The notes under the pieces are model-generated. The model saw nothing but the letters and a program-made list of their open reading frames with translations. It did not search any database and was not told where the DNA came from. A stretch of DNA of 7,190 bases from Candidatus Nomurabacteria bacterium GW2011_GWF2_43_8 (lineage in GTDB: Bacteria > Patescibacteriota > Minisyncoccia > Phycocordibacterales > UBA9973): the NCBI GenBank assembly GCA_001000035.1, contig LCGX01000056.1:1-7190 (forward strand), in the 5' to 3' direction. Made by a program: the position numbers and the translations under genes. This document shows, piece by piece, positions 5,408-7,190 of this stretch; positions within the stretch are counted from its first letter, which is position 1, and each line of letters starts with the position of its first letter.

Positions 5408-5440
5408 ACGGGGTCCTCGCGATTGCTCGCGGGACCCCGT
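5408..5440 (-). terminator. GC-rich terminator-like hairpin closing the small-ORF cassette
   Basis: A nearly perfect stem of about 14 bp with one bulged base closes on a four-base loop that reads GCAA (a GNRA tetraloop) in the minus-strand RNA. It begins eight bases after the stop of the second small ORF. The following bases are TCATAATTTCT, only moderately U-rich, so it may terminate imperfectly or mainly protect the 3' end. One arm repeats a 14-base segment found inside the cassette at 5650-5663. Confidence 0.6.
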
Positions 5441-5447
5441 GTATGAT

Positions 5448-5582
5448 CTACTCCTCGTCGTACTCCTCGTCCTCGCCATCCTCTGGCGGGACGACTTCCT
5501 CTTCCTTTCCAGCCCGCCTGGCAGAGCGCCGATCCCGTCGGCGAGAAGCGGAGCTGTCCTGACTGCGGGATTGCCTACTCAT
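5448..5582 (-). CDS. Small Ser/Arg-rich protein with acidic tail, unknown (or second half of a frameshifted protein)
   Basis: This 44-residue reading frame is too short for many ORF callers. It opens MSRQSRSQDSSASRRRDRRS, a Ser/Arg-rich basic part, and ends with an acidic tail, EEEVVPPEDGEDEEYDEE, so it is probably disordered. I do not recognise a family. Its ATG (5580-5582) overlaps the stop of the upstream small ORF (stop at 5575-5577) in the +1 frame. A GGGAG ten bases before the ATG could act as Shine-Dalgarno, but it lies in the palindrome GGGAGCTCCC (5588-5597) and may be masked. Translation could be coupled, or a +1 frameshift could join both ORFs into one protein of roughly 108 residues. 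The regular GAG/GAC repeats of the tail and the stop just ahead of the terminator hairpin favour coding, but function is unknown. Confidence 0.45.
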   Translation of the reverse strand: MSRQSRSQDSSASRRRDRRSARRAGKEEEVVPPEDGEDEEYDEE

Positions 5583-5769
5583 CGCCGGGGAGCTCCCACC
5601 CCCGACCACGAGCGCGACCACCTCTCTTGGCTGGTGGCTTCTCGGATTCCTCGCGGGACCCCGACGAACTTCCTCGACGGAAGTTGTCGCGGAGACCCCG
5701 AGGGTTCCCGTCGGCTCGTGCAGCTACTTGGTTTTGCAGCCAGATCAGCCTCGTGCGTGGTTTCGGCAT
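5575..5769 (-). CDS. Small arginine/glycine-rich protein, unknown function
   Basis: The 64-residue product starts MPKPRTRLIWLQNQVAARAD, passes a Ser-rich stretch RRGSSSGSREESEKPP (31-46), and carries an RGG/RG run, KRGGRARGRG, at 48-57 before ending WELPGDE. RGG/RG repeats are typical of disordered RNA-binding segments, so RNA or ribosome contact is a reasonable guess from composition and location, not a demonstrated function. I do not recognise a family. The start is well supported: GGGAGG (5779-5784) sits nine bases before the ATG, and a TATAAT box lies just upstream of that. Base composition is far from the neighbours (about 65% GC across 5461-5760; samples of flanking r-protein genes are 40-50%), suggesting a different origin or RNA-structure constraint. 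A structured RNA instead of, or as well as, a protein remains possible. Confidence 0.55.
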   Translation of the reverse strand: MPKPRTRLIWLQNQVAARADGNPRGLRDNFRRGSSSGSREESEKPPAKRGGRARGRGWELPGDE

Positions 5770-5778
5770 CTCTTACAT

Positions 5779-5819
5779 CCTCCCGAAATCATTATAACAC
5801 TTACCCAAAAATAAAGCAA
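5779..5819 (-). promoter_or_regulatory. Promoter and Shine-Dalgarno sequence of the small-ORF cassette
   Basis: On the minus strand, -35 TTGCTT (5814-5819) and a perfect -10 TATAAT (5791-5796) are exactly 17 bases apart, and a TG lies one base before the -10 box (extended -10). Transcription should start near 5784, directly at GGGAGG (5779-5784), the clearest Shine-Dalgarno sequence in the window, nine bases before the ATG at 5767-5769. The -35 box abuts the tail of the rplB terminator. Confidence 0.7.
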
Positions 5820-5820
5820 C

Positions 5821-5852
5821 AAAAAATATCGAGTAAAATCTCGATATTTTTT
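5821..5852 (-). terminator. Strong (bidirectional) intrinsic terminator after rplB
   Basis: A perfect 13-bp inverted repeat (AAAAAATATCGAG/CTCGATATTTTTT) with a six-base loop lies 14 bases after the rplB stop. The stem has the A-rich/U-rich ends of an intrinsic terminator in both directions. On the minus strand it should stop much of the rplD-rplW-rplB transcription before the cassette and rpsS, which is unusual inside an S10 cluster. Confidence 0.8.
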
Positions 5853-5866
5853 GGTTATTATTATTT

Positions 5867-6706
5867 TTATTTATTTTTACCAGTGCGCCGACGAGAAACG
5901 ATGAAAACGTTTGAGTACTTTTTCGGATGCCGGCTCTTGCGTCCGCCGGTCACCTTGCCCCACATTGTTTTCGGTCTTTTGGTTCCGCGTCCTTGGCGAC
6001 CTTCACCGCCCCCGTATGGATGATCCACCGGGTTCATGGCCGTGCCGCGGACCGTCGGGCGGATTCCTTTCCAGCGGCTGCGCCCGGCCTTGCCGTAATT
6101 TTCCAAATGATGCTCCTCATTAGAAACAGTCCCGACGGATGCCCAGCAATTCTCATTTACTCTTCTTACTTCCGTCGAAGGCATTTTCAAATTAGTATAC
6201 CCTTCTGCGTTGGCGACAACCTGCGCAAAAATTCCCGCCGAACGGCCGATCTTAGCCCCGCCATTCGGTTTCAATTCAATATTATAAACAAAAGTTCCAA
6301 CCGGAATATTTTTCAAGGGAAGCCGATTGCCGGCCCTAAGCTCCGCCTTGGGAGAAACAATAAAAGAATCTCCCGGCCGAACAGATTTCGGCAGAACCAC
6401 ATATCTTTTTTCTCCATCCTGATAAACTGCCAGCCCGATGAAGGCCGAGCGGTTCGGATCGTATTCGACAGATTTTATTTTAGCCAGAATTTCCTTTTTG
6501 TTGTATGAAAAATCAACATCCCGATATAGGCGCTTGTGCCCGCTGCCTTTGTGCCTCACAGTAATGCGCCCGGCGCTGTTCCTGCCCACGCTGCGCTTAA
6601 AGCCGTAAGTAAGCGATTTGGTGGGAGTGGAAGTCGTCACGACTCCCCGGTAATTCACGTGAGTCATTTGCCTTCTTGATTTGCTTGTCGGTTTGTATGT
6701 TTTCAT
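5867..6706 (-). CDS. rplB: Ribosomal protein L2 (uL2)
   Basis: L2 is one of the most conserved 50S proteins, needed for subunit association and peptidyl-transferase function. The 279-residue product is close to the usual 273-277. It opens MKTYKPTSKSRRQMTHVNYR, has RNSAGRITVRHKGSGHKRLY near 42-61, GKAGRSRWKGIRPTVRGTAM near 204-223, and the C-terminal signature NPVDHPYGGGEGR. His229, equivalent to the functionally important E. coli His229, is kept, while the next His of DHPHGGGEG is Tyr231. The ATG at 6704-6706 is preceded by AGGA at about ten bases. The gene follows rplW after 29 bases and is the last before a strong terminator. Confidence 0.98.
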   Translation of the reverse strand: MKTYKPTSKSRRQMTHVNYRGVVTTSTPTKSLTYGFKRSVGRNSAGRITVRHKGSGHKRLYRDVDFSYNKKEILAKIKSVEYDPNRSAFIGLAVYQDGEKRYVVLPKSVRPGDSFIVSPKAELRAGNRLPLKNIPVGTFVYNIELKPNGGAKIGRSAGIFAQVVANAEGYTNLKMPSTEVRRVNENCWASVGTVSNEEHHLENYGKAGRSRWKGIRPTVRGTAMNPVDHPYGGGEGRQGRGTKRPKTMWGKVTGGRKSRHPKKYSNVFIVSRRRTGKNK

Positions 6707-6735
6707 ATATTTTTATCCTGAATTTAATTGAAGGA

Positions 6736-7008
6736 TTATATGGATTCTATCTTATCGCCCTTTTTCAAATAGACAAAAGCCTTCCGACCTCCGCCTTTTA
6801 CCCCGGCCTTGCCCCTCGACACAATATTTTTTCTCGGGATTCTCAAAACATTCACTTTTACCGGCTTCACCTTATAAAGGGCGAAAACGGCTTTTTTTAC
6901 TTCAGTTTTGTTAGCGGATTTTGCAATATCAAAAGTGTAAACATTCTGCTCCAGGCTGTTGGACGCTTTTTCGGTAATTCTCGGATTTTTTATTATTTGC
7001 GTATTCAT
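6736..7008 (-). CDS. rplW: Ribosomal protein L23 (uL23)
   Basis: L23 stands at the peptide tunnel exit and is the main docking point for trigger factor and SRP. The 90-residue product is slightly short but within range. Typical features are IIKNPRITEKASNSLEQNVY at 5-24, a DIAKSANKTEVKKAVFALYK stretch at 27-46, VKPVKVNVLRIPRK at 47-60, and the loop GKAGVKGGGRKAFVYLKKGD at 66-85. The ATG at 7006-7008 follows the rplD stop by one base and has AAGGGA four bases or so upstream, inside the end of rplD. Confidence 0.96.
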   Translation of the reverse strand: MNTQIIKNPRITEKASNSLEQNVYTFDIAKSANKTEVKKAVFALYKVKPVKVNVLRIPRKNIVSRGKAGVKGGGRKAFVYLKKGDKIESI

Positions 7009-7009
7009 A

Positions 7010-7190
7010 TTATCCCTTTGATTCTAAAAATTTCACCGCCTCGACCGGATTTTCTATCAAAAGATACTGGTGATTTAAAACATCCAGCGGATTTAGGTTT
7101 TTTAGGAAAACCATTTCAAGCTGCGGTAAATTTCTGAAACTTTTTTCCGCTTTTTCGTTGCGCTCAAACAAAGCGGTCAAAACGCGTTTC
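7010..7190 (-). CDS. rplD: Ribosomal protein L4 (uL4), C-terminal fragment
   Basis: Only the last 59 codons are in the window; the gene runs off the right edge and the first base at 7190 is part of an incomplete codon. The translation includes RNLPQLEMVFLKNLNPLDVL and YLLIENPVEAVKFLES before the stop at 7010-7012. L4 typically ends with this pattern (NLP, then LNxxDVL, then a hydrophobic strand and AVExL). L4 lines the exit tunnel and in E. coli also represses the S10 operon. Its position directly before rplW is the normal S10 order. Confidence 0.93.
   Translation of the reverse strand, partial: KRVLTALFERNEKAEKSFRNLPQLEMVFLKNLNPLDVLNHQYLLIENPVEAVKFLESKG

Noticed and set aside
5408..5784. 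RNase P RNA, tmRNA or SRP RNA in the GC-rich cassette
   Set aside because: The size and own promoter/terminator suggested it, and GAGGAAGT-like strings recall the RNase P core, but the conserved GAGGAAAGTCC with its partner motifs, a tRNA-like T-arm with CCA end, and the SRP GGAAGC/AGCA core are all missing.
5439..6508. Long plus-strand open frames opposite rplB and the cassette
   Set aside because: They are antisense shadows of GC-rich minus-strand genes, without plausible ribosome binding sites or recognisable domains.

Overview
This window is a stretch of the S10-spc ribosomal protein cluster, with every recognisable gene on the minus strand, so it reads from the right end to the left. 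In transcription order the genes are rplD (3' end only), rplW, rplB, [GC-rich insert], rpsS, rplV, rpsC, rplP, rpmC, rpsQ, rplN, rplX, rplE, [small membrane protein and type IV pilin-like gene], rpsN, rpsH and rplF (5' end only). Apart from the two inserts this is the textbook bacterial order. I found no plus-strand gene, tRNA, rRNA, CRISPR array or insertion sequence.

The organism is most probably a member of the Candidate Phyla Radiation (Patescibacteria), Parcubacteria-like. This is inference: tightly packed small r-proteins, a short zinc-ribbon S14, an L2 with DHPYGGGEG instead of the usual DHPHGGGEG, a short GspG-like prepilin with an ARxxARDxxR-type segment behind the N-terminal helix, and a small single-span membrane protein beside it. 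No rRNA is present to confirm it.

The cluster looks cut into several transcription units, which is unusual for an S10-spc block. (1) rplD-rplW-rplB ends at a 13-bp terminator hairpin at 5821-5852. (2) A cassette at about 5408-5819 has its own consensus-like promoter, a strong Shine-Dalgarno sequence, two overlapping small GC-rich reading frames (about 65% GC over 5461-5760, against 40-50% in neighbouring samples) and a GC-rich 3' hairpin. (3) A TTGACA/TATTAT promoter then restarts transcription for rpsS through rplE, with a hairpin at the predicted 5' end of the mRNA. (4) A promoter whose -10 box lies six bases before an ATG drives a two-gene pair, an 84-residue membrane protein and a prepilin overlapping by ATGA. 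(5) A further promoter at 776-804 serves rpsN-rpsH-rplF.

The points most worth attention are the GC-rich cassette between rplB and rpsS, whose products I do not recognise (arginine/glycine-rich and Ser/Arg-rich with an acidic tail, or alternatively a structured RNA); an apparent one-base frameshift in the essential gene rplX; the pilin pair inside the spc section; and an S19 whose usual C-terminal motif is replaced by a Lys/Ala-rich tail.
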